The notes below the pieces were generated by a model. That model had not been told where the DNA came from. It searched no databases and saw nothing but the letters and a program-made list of their open reading frames with translations. Source: Sulfitobacter sp. (lineage in GTDB: Bacteria > Pseudomonadota > Alphaproteobacteria > Rhodobacterales > Rhodobacteraceae). From it: DNA of 6,999 nt. The stretch lies in assembly GCA_026421135.1 (NCBI GenBank), contig JAPKCR010000107.1, positions 1-6,999 on the forward strand, written 5' to 3'. The position numbers were made by a program, and so were the translations under genes. Below, piece after piece: positions 6,886-6,999 of the stretch; position 1 is the stretch's first letter, and every line of letters begins with the position of its first letter.

Positions 6886-6911
6886 CCCCGCCTGTCTGGC
6901 GGGGTCTTTTT
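6886..6911 (+). terminator. Intrinsic terminator downstream of ccrM
   Basis: CCCCGCC (6886-6892) pairs with GGCGGGG (6898-6904) around the loop TGTCT, followed by TCTTTTT. The seven-base GC stem with a T-tract is a classical plus-strand terminator. It lies 88 nt after the ccrM stop codon. Confidence 0.88.
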
Positions 6912-6925
6912 CGTTGCAGACTCGC

Positions 6926-6999
6926 CTATTGCAGGCGCGGTTGCGCCTTTTGAGCATGGTTAAATGCATCCAAAAGATAGTGATGGCTGAACTCAGATT
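6926..6999 (-). CDS. Possible C-terminal end of a convergent gene
   Basis: Read from the right edge on the minus strand, one frame is open for 23 codons and ends at TAG 6928-6926. It encodes SEFSHHYLLDAFNHAQ followed by KAQPRLQ, a plausible helical, soluble C-terminus. The stop lies just before the ccrM terminator, which would sit between convergent genes. The segment is too short to identify. The plus strand also has an open frame from ATG 6956 to the edge (14 codons), so the assignment is tentative. Confidence 0.3.
   Translation of the reverse strand, partial: SEFSHHYLLDAFNHAQKAQPRLQ
6933..6951 (+). terminator. Possible second hairpin terminator at right edge
   Basis: AGGCGC (6933-6938) and GCGCCT (6943-6948) form a perfect stem with loop GGTT, and T residues occupy 6948-6951. 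The stem is short and the T-tract has four residues. A competing hairpin pairs CGCCT 6923-6927 with AGGCG 6933-6937. If the convergent gene ending at 6926 is real, this lies in its coding region and may only back up the ccrM terminator. Confidence 0.35.

Overview
The window looks like a chromosomal segment of a marine alphaproteobacterium of the Rhodobacteraceae (Roseobacter group). The reasons are the adjacent rnhB and ccrM genes, a CcrM-type GANTC methyltransferase, protein sequences close to what is usual in that family, moderate GC content, and two palindromic intergenic elements with a GGAG/GGATATT...TTTGGC(C)AAA tail of a kind I recall from that family. Nothing points to recent transfer: no transposase, integrase, tRNA, CRISPR array or phage gene is visible.

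The left half is on the minus strand. Reading right to left it holds a small exported two-cysteine protein (start 4101), a membrane protein with a C-terminal winged-helix domain (start GTG 3836, overlapping the previous gene by 29 nt), a palindromic intergenic element, an HpaI-type class II pyruvate aldolase (start 3005), an MFS transporter coupled to it by an ATGA overlap, and the first 326 codons of aspartate-semialdehyde dehydrogenase (asd), which runs off the left edge. The right half is on the plus strand: a predicted exported protein with a duplicated cysteine unit (4292-4798) and a strong terminator, RNase HII (rnhB), the DNA adenine methyltransferase ccrM, and a terminator. The last 74 bases may hold the tail of a convergent gene.

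Three groupings seem functional. Aldolase plus MFS is a compact catabolic/uptake pair without the rest of a hydroxyphenylacetate cluster, so its natural substrate is open. rnhB-ccrM is a familiar alphaproteobacterial pairing, and the ccrM leader carries two GANTC sites, suggesting methylation feedback on its own gene. The least explained part is 3132-4798. There a predicted inner-membrane protein with a cytoplasmic OmpR/PhoB-like winged helix is translated from inside the gene of a small exported protein. The pair is divergent from another exported cysteine-repeat protein, and the shared 190-nt control region has a perfect 17-bp palindrome. I propose this as a candidate envelope-sensing regulatory module; the link between its parts is inference. 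No stretch longer than 300 bases lacks a gene.
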